This document shows, piece after piece, positions 52,050 to 64,000 of a stretch of 64,000 bases of DNA. The notes below the pieces were generated by a model, which worked only from the letters and a program-made list of their open reading frames with translations, did no database searches and had not been told where the DNA came from. A program made the position numbers and the translations under genes. Source of the stretch: Linyphia triangularis (Eukaryota > Arthropoda > Arachnida > Araneae > Linyphiidae); the NCBI GenBank assembly GCA_963978545.1, contig OZ021727.1:59160487-59224486 (forward strand). The letters run 5' to 3'. How positions within the stretch are numbered: position 1 is the stretch's first letter; each line of letters begins with the position of its first letter.

Positions 52050-53470
52050 TGTCACACATTAAACTAATCTATGAGGCCAACAAAGATGTTGTTTGTAATT
52101 CTTTTTAAGACACAAATATACGTTTTTACAGTGGATGTTTGCTTCAATATTTATTTAATAACAACAACCAATAATGCTTTTAATCTTTGTATTTTCTATG
52201 AAGTTTGTTGTACTCTTTAATCAGTACCACTCCATGAGTTCTGCAACACCATTAAGAACTCTTAATAACTCAAATCTTGTTTTGCATTTCTTGTGGGCTT
52301 TGTCTTTTTCCATTTTGTTTCTCCTTTTTGAAACACTGATGAGATTTTAAAAACTTCATTGTGTTGGTTAATACAAAATAATGCGACCCCTATTCTATAA
52401 TTACAACTGGATCAACTTGACTCGTTTTAAAGGTTCATAATTTTCTTCCGTTTTCAAACACCCTCTATTTTCCGATTCGTTTCAAGAGAAACGTAGTCTT
52501 TAAAAAACGAAAAAGCAACAAGCTCTTCTGAAATGTACATATCACAAATGTCCACAAACTTATTCATTGTATGCTTTGATATTTTATAATTATTACCTTC
52601 ATACTCTTTTAGTCATTTTAAGGGCTGCGAATCATTTTTAGAGCAAAAAAGCTGTTGCTGCTTGAAACAAACTGTTCACATAAAATGTCACAACAATCCA
52701 TCAATAATTCTTTTATCCAGCTTCTTCTAGCTTGAACAGTCTTCATTGATGTCTGAATACATATGTTTTGAGTGAGTAAATTGTGTTTACCATCCATAGA
52801 ACATGATTCCTCTTTTAGAAACTCCTCTAAAGAAACTGAAGGTGATCTCTAAATGTTCTTCAATATCATTTCAGGACTGGAATTCATCAAGTGGATTTTT
52901 TGATAAACTCAGTAATATTTGATGCTCAGTTTATCCCATTTTCATGAATTGAACATCAGGTATAGTGGTTTAGGGAGCGGTATAAAATGTTTAATCGTTT
53001 GCACATCAGCATGTCAGGTCCGGTTGAAACCCCATTTTATTTAACAACTGCCTCAAGCCCGATAATGGAGATGTGATATTGGCAAGCCATTCAAAGTTTT
53101 TCTTTTTCCATCTTCTGCTTAATAAGAACATATGTGCATCTTTGTCATTCTGTATTTGCTAAAGTTGTAACAAAATCTGAGTATCTTACTTCAATAATTG
53201 TCCAACATTCAATCGTTTCATAAATAATAAATTACTTTTTCAGTTCCTGATGGAAGTTTTCGCATTGAAATTAATTGGTCAAAGCTTTTCCCTGAAAAAT
53301 TGATGGTAATCAATCAACTGCCTCACTACCAATAATGTCTTTCAACGATTTCGTTTTCTATCCCAGTAAACAGTCAAAGGAACATCAGCAAACGCATTTG
53401 AACATGAGGTCAAGTAGGTGTGCAAGAGAATCCACTTGCAACCCCGACTTTTGAAAATTAAAATAAAAAG
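52050..53470 (-). pseudogene. Decayed transposon-like gene, hAT-like uncharacterised family
   Basis: Scattered fragments in several frames on the minus strand keep the order of a family I recall from arthropod repeats. From N to C they are ADVPLTVYWDRK (about 53358-53392), a SEAVD.LP-like stretch (about 53310-53340), IIYETIECWTI (about 53195-53225) and CTYVLIKQKMEKE (about 53100-53138). In relatives these correspond to VPLTVHWDGK, VDRLPVLVSG, YE.L..WGI and GACVLIEQK. Many stops and frameshifts intervene, so it is a fossil. Its ends could not be defined. It belongs near the family of the element at 60114-62594 but looks like a different subfamily. Confidence 0.6.
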
Positions 53471-56400
53471 GGTACAAAAAGATGTCAATTTCCAGAAGGA
53501 AAGTATTTATCCGGTTTTGAAACTATTTTCAAGCTATGATGTACATTTAAAAAAAATTTCTTCTTAAGAATTTTGAGCATTTTTTTTTTTTTACTTTGAA
53601 AGCTGACTCTTACATCTGCCTGATGTCTAGTACTATTGAGGATTGAATCGAAGAAGAAATATGTATTTCTTTTATTGGACAATCATTTTTTCTGTTGATC
53701 TCTCAATTCCTGGAAAATGTTTTTTTATTTTTTTTTATTTTTTATTATTAGGAACCGGATATTGAGATTTTGAATTCTATTTTTAGAATTCAAATGAGAA
53801 TTTCCAGTAATATTTGTGTGTTTCATTTTTCCAGGAATTTGAAAGAAATTAAATTATACTTTTTTTTCCCTTCTGATTCCTCTTTTTGCAACACTGTTTC
53901 TTGAATACCAAGAGATCTGGTTGAATTTTAAAAACATAGAATTTCTTTCAACATATAATTTCTTGTTTTTTCCTTTAATGTTATTTCCCTTGGTATCAAA
54001 TAAAAGCTACATATGAGAGTATTTCAAACATATACATATAACAGTCTTATACTTCCCTGCAAATAATCGTACCGGCACCATATTGATAATCCTTTATGTG
54101 TTTATCAGTTTAATGTGAAATTCATTGAAGTTTTTGGTCTAAAGTTTTTGAAACTTCTAAGGTTTGGTAGCGACCTCTAAAAATGTTTTAAGATTCTGAA
54201 ATTTTTTTAGAAGTCTTTTTTTGGCTATGAAACAAAATGGGATTGTGTCCCATTAAAATATCAGATGTCGATTCTTAGAAAACAACCTAAAATCAATTAA
54301 TTAGCTCTTTCTCAAAGTAATTTTATTAGTTACGTTAGTATACTAAGCAAAATAATAGTTTTACTTTAGTTTGATCTTGTGAAATATTTCAATTAAACTG
54401 CTTTTGTACTAATAGCCCAATAAATAGTTATACATTGTAGTGAATATTCTATTAAAGTTGTACTAAATAGACCAATAAATAATATTACGTCATAAGACAT
54501 GAATTTCGTATGTGTTTTTTGTAGATATGAACTATAACCTTTGATGAGATTATTACATAGTGATTAATGCACCAGTTTGTTTACTGTTCAATACTTTTCT
54601 TAAAAAAGATAGGTTAATTTTGTTCAAGAAAATATAAAATCATAAACACACTCTTTAAATAAGATTAGGAATATTACTCATGCATTTTTATGTATTAGCT
54701 GAGATTCGTCACGTGATTCTCTAGCACCGTTTTTCCCGAAATTTCGATATTAACTACACCATTTATTAAAACTTTTCTCATTAAAAGTGAACAAAAAAGA
54801 AAGATATGCATATTACCAAACTTAAAAGCAAAAATTAAGAGCTTCAGGGAAAAATTAACTCCATCATAAGAACATATGAAAAAGTGGTTGTAACATATGG
54901 TATTCCATAGGACACTTAAGAGGTTACGTAGATGATCAGCGAGGGAGAAACTGAGCAAATAAGATAGCACAGGCTCCAATCTTAAGGAATCATCGATATT
55001 CGTTAATTTCTTGCACAAGCACTCGATGAAATGAGTGCTCTTTGCCAGCTAATTGATCGCCAAATTTTCGATGCTTGGTTGAAGATTCTCAGCACTAACG
55101 CGTTTCTGATAAGTAGAGTTCGTGATTCGGCGTGGAATGCATAATTGATTTCCTGAGTAATTTCAAGTACGCAAGTGTATCTTAAGTGTGTATGCGTATT
55201 TTTAGCATGTAAAACCAAACTGTTTGTGAATTACAAAGAGTAAAAAATATATGATAGAACTGTTATGATGGTGTATACTTTACGAATAAAAGAGAAAATG
55301 CATCCTGTTTGCAAAACTTGAGGAATTCTGAGAAGAAAAATTAGAATAGATAAATATAAAGTAACAATGAACAATCGTTGGAAAAATTATCAATTATAAA
55401 TTTAATTTATGAACCTACATGGGAATCTGGTTCAATTGTAAAGTAAAAACAATAGGTTTTTTTAACAAATGGATACTGATAAGTGTGGGAACAAGGTTTT
55501 TCAAATTATATTTAATTTATAATGATTTTGTAAGTAAAAATTGATTTCGGTTCATTACTATCTTTTCAGGATACAAAGTTTTTTTTTTTTTTTTTTTAAT
55601 TTATGAGTGGGAGTATTTTCCAGATGCTTCTTGTAAAATTAATAAGAAATTATTTCTTACTTTTCTTTCCCCCGACTTCTATTAAAAAATACCTACTTTA
55701 GTCATTTTAAAAAAGAAAATTCCCAAATTAGTAAATTTAAAGAGCTAAACATTTTTTTAATTTTTTTTTTATCATATTATGCTGTAAGCAATATCTTTGA
55801 AATCATATACTCAACACGTATATCAGAAATTATAAACAAGTTATTACAACATGTCGATGTAACATGCATTGAATATGTATGACCCACTTTTACTATTTGT
55901 CAATTCAGCCAAGTAACTGAAATCATATTTTAAAAACATTGTTTTCAGTTTTTTGAGATTCTCACTAAAACTTAAAAAGCAAACAAATATTTTGTTTGTA
56001 TGCATTTATTCAAGATACTTCTTTCAAAGAGAATTCTAAATTATTTCTGAATTTACAGATCCGCATCCTTTATAATAAGGTATATTGTTTAGTTATTTTA
56101 GCAAGTAAAATACCCAAATTAGTGAAGAAAGAAAGTAATAAATGGTTCATTTTATGTTGTTATATTATACTGTGAATAATATTTATGAAAATGTGTGAAT
56201 TTAATTTGGTTACAAAGTTGTTATGAAATAATCATGCTAAAAGTTCAAGTTTATGGGACAGCGAAACGTCTTTTCTATTGGAAATAAATATTAAAATTTT
56301 CGATGCTGTATCAAAACTATTTAATAATATTTTATATAAAAAGTTAACCTAAACAATCTCTATATTCAAGCTTTTATTAAGAAAAAACAGAAAAATGGAC

Positions 56401-57398
56401 CGGACTAAATTTTAACCTGGTCCCTGGCAAAGTAATGTCAACTTGCACACTGTATTCTTTTTTTCTTGTGCACAAAGTAATTTTACTACAAACATTTATA
56501 TTAATAAAAAGTCAAAATGCAAATACGCGGGGTAGCCTTATTTTAAAATTTTCTTATCGCTTTATTGTATTTAGTGGTGGATATTGATTTCAAGGAGATA
56601 AAATTGAATATAAAACATAAAATGAAAATTGATTGCATCCTCTAAAAGTTTTCGAGTAAAGCCTTGGTAAGAATAAAGGAAAACACATTTTTATAGGTTT
56701 GCTTTATTAAAGACTCTTGGGGAAAATCATCTGAAGTTCTCTCTTGGCGCTTCATATTTCAGAAAAAATTGAGTCGGTTGCTATGCAGATATAGAGACCT
56801 TGTTTCTAGCATTTCGTTTTCCTCCTAGCAAGTTATTGCATTTCACATTTTGCAACAGATGGGAGATGTATATATTGAAAGATGCGGAGAAAATGAACAA
56901 AAAGCGGTAACAGTGAAAAGGAAAAAATAACAATATCGGTAAAAGACGCTGAATCCAGTTTTACTTCGGACGCTGTTTGTCACAAAATTGAAAAATGTAA
57001 GAGTAGAAAGAAGTAAAGTTAGAAGAGGAAAAAAAAAAAAAAAAAGAAATCTTTAAGTTGTGAGAGAAAAATCGCTTTTATTGTATCGCACTTTTTTCCG
57101 AACTTCTTCAACTCTGAATTGTTTGAGTTGGAATCTGCTTTCAGAAAAATTCAAAGGAGAGAAGAGATTTTTCAAAATTTCATTAAAACCTACTCAACTG
57201 CGGAGAGATAATTAAATATCCAACTGCCACACTGGATATTGGAAGCTGATGCGTAGAAAAAATCAATAATGGGGTTTCTATCAGCGGCCAATTTTATTTC
57301 TTTTAGTTTTTTCTAAAAATATTTTGTAAATATCTTTGATCGAAATTACATTACGTTGTTTCCTACATTTTAGTTTAAATTTAAAAACAAAGAACACG

Positions 57399-57401
<3 letters not shown>

Positions 57402-57432
<31 letters not shown>
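57402..57432. repeat. Poly-A tract
   Basis: Thirty-one consecutive A residues with no adjacent retroelement body that I recognise. Confidence 0.93.
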
Positions 57433-57434
<2 letters not shown>

Positions 57435-58893
57435 ATGCATCATTTTTAAATTCATTAAAAATGTTTAGCAAAAATATAAATTATAAGATTCTCCGATTTA
57501 TCCTTTTCGGAAAAAAGACCTTGAAATACTTTTCTCTAAAGAATATCTTATATGTTCTAAATTAATTCTAAAATGAACTAATTACATTACACTGAAGTTT
57601 TTCATTGTTTATTTACAATAATTATTTACAACTTTCAATTATTTTTAGTTCCTCTTCAACTGTTCTTTAGATTTTGTGGCGATTGAAATGTTTTGAAAGG
57701 TTCCATTTTTGTAACTTGGATGGAAATATTGGAATATAAACAATGTTCAGGAGAATGCGTTGGGGTCTTTCCAAAGCAAAATGTATATTTCTTTCTTTTC
57801 TGCAAGATATCCATACCATTATATTATTTTCTGTGTGGTTATTTTCATTTCCAAAAGTAGAAATGGTTTTAATAGAATATTTGTTTTAGAATAACCATGA
57901 AATAGAATCAGATTCGCCTTATTTTTCAGCATGTTTCTCTTTTTAAATCGACATCATCACCAATTTTTTTAAAAACAATTTATACTGTATTAACAAACCT
58001 TTTAGTATTCTATTCTCTATAAGAACTATTTTTTAATTCTCGATATTGAAATTACATATGTCATTAAGATAAAAAATGTAGATACAAAATAGAAAAAAAT
58101 TTTACAATACAATTTATAAAATCCTAAAATCTGCTTTTTTGATTAGACAGAGATTTTAATTTCCTGAAAAAATATTGGTTGTTAAATTCAAGTTAATTGC
58201 ATAGTTTTAATGTTTTAATTGTAATATTTTTTTTTCTGTAAAGCTAGAATGTTATTTCTTTTGTATGTTTTTTATGAAGCAAGTTTCCACATCATAGGTT
58301 TCAATTTTCTAAATCATGGACTTAGTTTTTCAAAGAAACTCGAAGAGAATTAATCCATGCACATGTTTCATATAAAACCTTGCAACTTAAAAGATTAAAA
58401 CAATCGTTTTGAAGTTCAAAACAATTTAATTAAAACATAAAAAGTTGTATAAATTGTATTTAGGGTTTTTTTTAAGCTTGCAATTAAGAAGTATACATTT
58501 TTGAATTTTTGAATAGTTTATTTTTTCTTTTCATTATTAATTGAATACCTTAATCAAACCTTTTTTACATACATATACACAGATTATAAATATATTGTTC
58601 TCTTAGTTCAGTTTTAACATTTGAAAAATTATGTTTTTTAAATATTACAAAATCACTAGTAAAAGAAATTTATCTATTGCTGATATTTAACTAATATTCT
58701 CTTTTCTTAAGAGTCATCGAGTATTTAAATTCAGTGAGATATATTCCTATGAAATTTATCTCTTACAAAGCATTAAATTAATACTTGGAAAAAGTATTTT
58801 TCAAATATAATCATTGTAATGCTTTTACCTCTTGTTCGTTAGAAAAATTTGCATTTTTATTGAAACTTAAGATTTTGAAACTGTTCATTTCTA

Positions 58894-59176
<283 letters not shown>

Positions 59177-60673
59177 ATTCTGATACTCAAATTTAATCTT
59201 AACATTTTGGATATATTTTACTTACCATATCCCTTGTAGTTTATATTTATGAGACTCTTTATACAAATTTAGTACCACATTGACATTTTTAAAAATGTCA
59301 AAAAAAAACAAACAAAAAAAATAAGAAAGAACAAAAATTTTAGCTATAATAAAAAGAAAATGTAAACTTCTATTGGATTTAAATAATTCACTAAGAAAAA
59401 GCTGTAAGCAATTTCTTCATTACTGTAAAGGCATATATAAATTATAAGTCCTCTAATCTGTTATTCAAAGTATTGCATGCAATAAAATTTCTATATGCCC
59501 CTGCATAGAGAAAGTTTATACAGTTATGTGAACACTATTTTTGCAGTGGAACATACAAATTTTTGTTTCTAGCTACATTACTAAAGCAAATCAAAATTTA
59601 TACTCTAGCAAATGAAACGAAGGTTTTTCATATTGTAAAGAGGTTTTAGTGTTTTGAAAAATGATTATTTTCTTTAAATAAAATATATTTGATACGTTAT
59701 TCGCACTTGTTAACGTAATATAATATGGATTGAGTAACATTTCGTATTTAAATATTTATTTATAAATTAATTTTTTTTTTCATTTTATGCTTATGCACTA
59801 TTTTGTATACATATTTTTCTACTTATATAGTAATAATGCTTGACATCAAAAAGTAATTAACGAAATGTAGCATTAAAAGTAATATGGTAACTAACAAATA
59901 TTTTACAATTTTTTTTTTATTTTTAATATTTGCTGATGAATAAAAATATAACTATATGTTAATTTAATAATATATCTTGCAATTACTGGTCAGAAAAAAT
60001 CTTTACTTGCTTTCTATTCTTAATTTCATATCATTCGCATTTTTCTAATATCAGTAATGTAACTAATGGTTTTCATTTTCATCCACTATAATCTAATTAT
60101 CACAACTGTGCAATAGGGTGGGGCAAAAAAACTTTTTCTCGAAATTCACAATGCCTGAGTTATTATTTGGTGTAAAACTGGCTGAAACAAATATTCTCTA
60201 AATTTCAGCTCAAAGTGTTGCCATCTTGAGGTTCCACACCTCAGGTGAGTATTGGTATTGCCTTTTTTTTACGTTTTTAATACATTTTTATTGAAAAAAT
60301 AATAATTAATTAATTAAATAAATAATTAATTTGTAAATTAATATTAAATAATATTTAATATAAGTAACTGTTTCATAATTTATGTTAATATTAATATTTA
60401 TTGTCAAATGTCAGTATTAAATATAGCATTTTGTATATAAATAGCCATTTTCTTCTCCAAAAATATACTAGATGGCAGCACGTATTCTATTTTGATATCT
60501 ATTTTATCCTCTAAGATTTTTTGTTAAACACTAAGTCTAAGCAGACACGCGACTTTTATTTTGTGGAATTCACAACAACTTGTGACAACTTGTTTTTTTA
60601 ATTTGTAATTGAGAGCAATAAGTTTTATCAATCGTCATTCATAATAACACGAAATTTTCAAGTAAACATAAAC

Positions 60674-61237
60674 ATGACCTCAACTAGAAGTGAAACATTT
60701 TGTTGTCTTTTTGGAACTCCAGTTCAACTGAAAGAGACAGTGTTACCCACGTATGCTGATTTAATGAATCATTTCCAATGGATAAAATATGATATATTGT
60801 CGAAGAAGGGGAACAAGAAAGATCCTTCTATAAAAGATATAAGCGAAATTGTTTCTTGTGACATTGAAAGAATTTGGAAGAAAGCCTCTTTGCCTGTGGT
60901 AAGTTATCAAGATGTTATCCGTCTTATTAGAAGTTACAATGATAAGTACACAAATATAAAAAGAATACCCAAATCACGAAAGGGGGCTGACAAAATTAGG
61001 AAAGATTTTTTTCACCAAGTAAACAGTTCTTTGTTTGATATTTCTGTATGTAAATGTTTAAATTTCGAAAAATGCAAGTGTTCAGTGAAAATTCCAAGTA
61101 TGGAACGAAACTTTTTGACAGACCAACGGCATGAGAGAAAAATGGTAATAGGATCAATTGACATTTCTGCAACTCAAAAATTGAAGCTTGTAAGAGAAAG
61201 ACAATGTAGAATAGAAAATCAGGTACTTTGGGAATAA
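60674..61237 (+). pseudogene. Transposon-like protein, N-terminal part (187 codons)
   Basis: An open frame from ATG at 60674 encodes an N-terminal region with a basic KSRKGADKIRKDF segment, a cysteine cluster CKCLNFEKCKC and DQRHERKMVIGSIDISAT. In relatives as I recall them, CxC clusters and DQR..RKM.IG.VD occur in the same order. The frame then ends at a TGA/TAA-rich junction near 61220, where the other half begins in a different frame. The conserved central region (a D-containing FDTT or CDGT..NTG motif in relatives) is missing. It could make only a truncated product. Confidence 0.7.
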
Positions 61238-62282
61238 AAATGGCGCAGTAAGACAGCTTGAAATCTTTGTTGGCCATAAATTGCACTGGTTTGTATGCTT
61301 ATTGCATACTAATGAACTATCTCTTCGCCATCTTTTCCAGAAGATTGAAGGGAAAACATCTGGCCCACGCCAGTTTTCCGGAATAATAGGAAAATCTCTT
61401 CAAACGTGCGAAACCCTTGCTGTGACAAGTTTTGTTTCCATTCCAGTCGCTCTGCCTGAAATTGATAGAAAAGACCTCAGTGCCGACCAAAAATACTTCT
61501 TTGATATAACTAGGGCAGTATCCTCAGGAGAGTGTCTTCCAGACTTAGCCAACAGAAGTCCCGGAACGATGTCCCATTCAAGATGGCTCACTAACGCCAA
61601 CAGAATTTTACGTCTATATGTGTCGACTGCCGAGCCAGAACACTTTAAGCTTCTAGTAGAATATGTCATGATAGTTTACGTGCCATCCTGGTTTGAAATA
61701 AAGAAAACACCAAGAGCTACTCATGAAGCACTTCACCTGTACGGAATGATAAGAAAAAGCTCATTCTTGCCGCAAGAATTTAAGTCAATTGTTCACGAAA
61801 TTATTCAAAGGAACTTCTATTTTGCCCACTCTGAAAACATTCTGTTAGCAATGCTGTTAGATGAATGATTACGTATTAGAGAACTTGGCCTCAGAAGAAT
61901 ACTGAAAGCAAGAAAAACTGATTGGAAGGGGAAAATACTCCAATTTGATGTTCCAAATTTAAATTTCGAAGCAGAGGAATATTTTGAAATGATTAACTGG
62001 GACAATCCTTTGGAACCACCAGCTACCATGAAACTCACTGGCGAAAACATAGCAAATATGATCAGAAACGGTTCACAATTCGAAATAGAGAAGCTCCCTT
62101 GCCATACTCAAGCAGTTGAAAGGCATGTGTGATTAGTAACACAAGCATCAATGGTAACGTGTCGAGCAGAAGCCAGGGATGGATACATTCGCAGTTTAAT
62201 CATGTCACGAAAGGGACTTCCTAAGTTTGGCACCATAATTAACTTTTTTGGACATCACGTTGAATCTAAAATTGAGGACTGA
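61221..62282 (+). pseudogene. Transposon-like protein, C-terminal part with two internal stops
   Basis: This frame resumes right after the deletion junction with NGAVRQLEIFVGHKL and then HTNELSLRHLFQ, SGPRQFSGIIGKSL, TMSHSRWLTNANRIL, IRELGLRRILKAR, FEAEEYFEMINW and CHTQAVERHV. These motifs belong to a large uncharacterised arthropod repeat family. Two in-frame TGA codons, 61866-61868 and 62130-62132, interrupt it. Both occur where relatives commonly have arginine or lysine; C-to-T change of CGA could explain the first. The final stop is TGA at 62280-62282. It is not translatable as one protein. Confidence 0.75.
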
Positions 62283-63191
62283 TTGAAATAAATTGCAAGT
62301 TAGTGATATATTATTGAAACAACAATGTTTTCCAGTTTCATTTTGTAATTAAAACTGTTTTTGAGTCATAAGATAAAACTATTGTAAACCTAAAATTTAA
62401 ATAAAAAAATTGATTTTTTTCCATTTTTGACGTTAACATTCCTTTCTTTTACCAGCTGTGTGGAACCTGAAGATGATGAATGATTTCGTTGGAATTTTTT
62501 TGCAATATTTTTTTTGCCAAATTGCACCATTTGTTGAGTCAGGAAACATCAAAATAAAAAAAATAAAAAAAATTGCCCTTTTCTCTCCACCCTACTGTGC
62601 AATTTAAGAAAAGTATATTTAAAATGCATTTGTTCCGAGCACTCTGAGTGTTCAAGTAATTTGTTCTGTGAAAATAATTTAATGTTTTTTAAACTGACTT
62701 GGTATTTTTTATATTCAAGCAATTAAATGTTTTATATTATTTTTAATTCATTTTGCATTAATCTTAAACCATCTTAATATATTCATCATGATATCGATTT
62801 TGAGTAAAATAGAAATAATAGAGTAATAGGGTAGAATATAAAATAGAATACATATACTCGAATCTTCTGTAAGGATTCACCTGTTGCGATTATTTTTTTC
62901 TAATTGTAACCAGAATTCAAATGAAAATTAAACAATGATTTTGTAATATTAATGATTTAATTGAAAAATAGAGAATTCATATTTTATGAAATTTCCGTCA
63001 TTCATAAGTAATGAACAATAAATGTGATTTTTAAAATATATTGTAAATTTTTTTTCTGACAGTCATATTTTTGCTGTTTACTCGAGTTGCGTAGTAGAAG
63101 GAAGCTTTACAGTAGTAACGTTCATATTTAAATTTTTCTATTCCATAGATTACTTTGAATTTGTGTTCACAATTAATTTTCCAAATATCTA

Positions 63192-63241
63192 TCTATATAT
63201 ATATATATATTAGACAAAAATGATAACGTGCTAGCTAATAG

Positions 63242-63320
<79 letters not shown>
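63192..63320. repeat. Interrupted (AT)n microsatellite
   Basis: Two TA arrays, 63192-63210 and 63244-63320, separated by about 33 bp of unique sequence containing gctagcta. Confidence 0.93.
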
Positions 63321-63323
<3 letters not shown>

Positions 63324-63339
63324 TTCTTTTTTTTTTCTG

Positions 63340-63605
63340 GAGTTAGTATTTTCTGGAGTTAGCACGAAACGCCATTAATCTGGTCTCGTCTAGCTTTCCT
63401 CGGTGTGGACCGATCCATTCGCGATCACCCATCTATAAAGACCTCTGTTTTCTGTTCAACTACATCTTTTGATATCATTTAAATATTCACGCTAGCCAAT
63501 CGTCGACACCGTCTCCTACCGTCATTGGAAATAAACTTTTATTTAACACGAAAACGACTTGCTTCTTATGATGGTCAACCACCAGCGTCCCGTTGTGCTA
63601 TAAAA
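63340..63605 (+). other. Possible LTR fragment
   Basis: A GC-richer patch carries a TATA-like tataaag (about 63435) followed about 95 bp later by aataaac, then a further short GC-rich end. That order matches promoter, transcription start and polyadenylation signal of an LTR. A 12-bp direct repeat tttctggagtta begins at 63335 and again at 63350. No second LTR, primer-binding site or target duplication was found. Confidence 0.3.
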
Positions 63606-64000
63606 ATCAACTTTTAAAAATGTGAACACTCATCCTCCAAAAATGTTTTTTTTTCTTGAATATAAAACACGAATTTTTTCAGAATTAAAAAAAAAAAGGT
63701 TCCTCAAGGTCACTGAATTTACATAAAAATAGCCAAAATTATGCAAAATGGGGTATTTTTTTATTAGCTACATTAAGTACTATTAATGTCAAAATGAAAT
63801 TTCTTTCAATTATGAAATATTCACAAATTGTATGAATTATGTTTTTGCTCTGGGTAGGTAGAGATATAAATATTTCTAAAATCAAGATATATATTATATA
63901 TATACATATATTTTTACGTATTGTTTTATTATCTTTTATTTCCTACACAAAACACTTCCTGAATTTGGTTGGTAATTTAATAACAGCTTTTCAAATAACG

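Larger units (their letters stand above)
60106..62602 (+). mobile_element. hAT-like DNA transposon with 8-bp target duplication, internally deleted
   Basis: CTGTGCAA flanks both sides exactly (60106-60113 and 62595-62602), and the element between them starts TAGGGTGG and ends CCACCCTA. An 8-bp duplication with short inverted ends is the hallmark of hAT and a few other superfamilies (P, Merlin). The element is 2481 bp and carries a split transposase-like gene on the plus strand. Its coding middle is missing. Placement in hAT is inferred from the termini; I do not recognise a confirmed hAT catalytic core. Confidence 0.85.
62603..64000 (-). other. Upstream intron end of window
   Basis: AT-rich sequence with a TA dinucleotide array (63244-63320) and a shorter one (63192-63210). 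A GC-richer patch at 63350-63600 is described separately. No Ig exon was recognised. Confidence 0.55.

Noticed and set aside
54695..55218. Two overlapping minus-strand ORFs of 107 and 71 codons
   Set aside because: Checked as possible upstream Ig exons; they have no B-strand Cys, core Trp or Y.C motif pattern and resemble no family.
61400..62050. Minus-strand ORFs opposite the transposon gene
   Set aside because: Shadows of the plus-strand transposon coding sequence, whose family motifs are clear.

Overview
The window is intronic and exonic DNA from an animal nuclear genome that is very AT-rich. It holds one recognisable gene, on the minus strand: a Dscam (Down syndrome cell adhesion molecule) family gene. 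Eleven exons (4235-51095) total 1833 bp, about 3% of the window. They encode, in order, the second half of an Ig8-type domain, Ig9, FNIII-1, FNIII-2, then domains aligning to canonical FNIII-5 and FNIII-6, and a transmembrane segment with the start of the cytoplasmic tail. Exons for earlier Ig domains must lie beyond 64000, and the rest of the tail lies before position 1. Canonical FNIII-3, FNIII-4 and Ig10 are absent: FNIII-2 splices straight to the FNIII-5-like domain across a 925-bp intron. From memory, this shortened plan resembles chelicerate Dscam relatives. With the multi-kilobase AT-rich introns and the transposon types, that suggests an arachnid, perhaps a spider. The organism is an inference.

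Layout from low to high coordinate (3' to 5' of the gene): 1-4234, downstream intron with a foldback element (3429-4182) ending 53 bp from the transmembrane exon; 4235-11005, a compact cluster of five exons (TM, FN6, FN5 in two, FN2 second half) with a terminal-inverted-repeat MITE at 5644-6539; 11006-22670, an 11.7-kb intron with satellite-like repeats and a piggyBac remnant; 22671-22741, the small FN2 first-half exon; 22742-34593, an 11.9-kb intron with a tRNA-derived SINE flanked by a 13-bp duplication, a perfect-looking hairpin and a long foldback element; 34594-51095, the FN1, Ig9 and Ig8 exons; 51096-64000, upstream intron with two transposons of one uncharacterised hAT-like family. One of these is decayed and antisense. 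The other keeps its ends and an 8-bp target duplication but has lost its middle.

The exon model is internally consistent. Every domain-boundary intron is phase 1, and each split codon restores conserved residues across the join. Three splice features merit attention: a GC donor after FN2, a NAGNAG tandem acceptor inside FN2, and an in-frame 63-nt alternative acceptor on the Ig8 exon. Several GC/CpG-elevated unique patches without convincing ORFs in the large introns may be regulatory elements. I found no intact protein-coding gene on the plus strand, no complete tRNA or rRNA gene, and no CRISPR, operon or other prokaryotic features.
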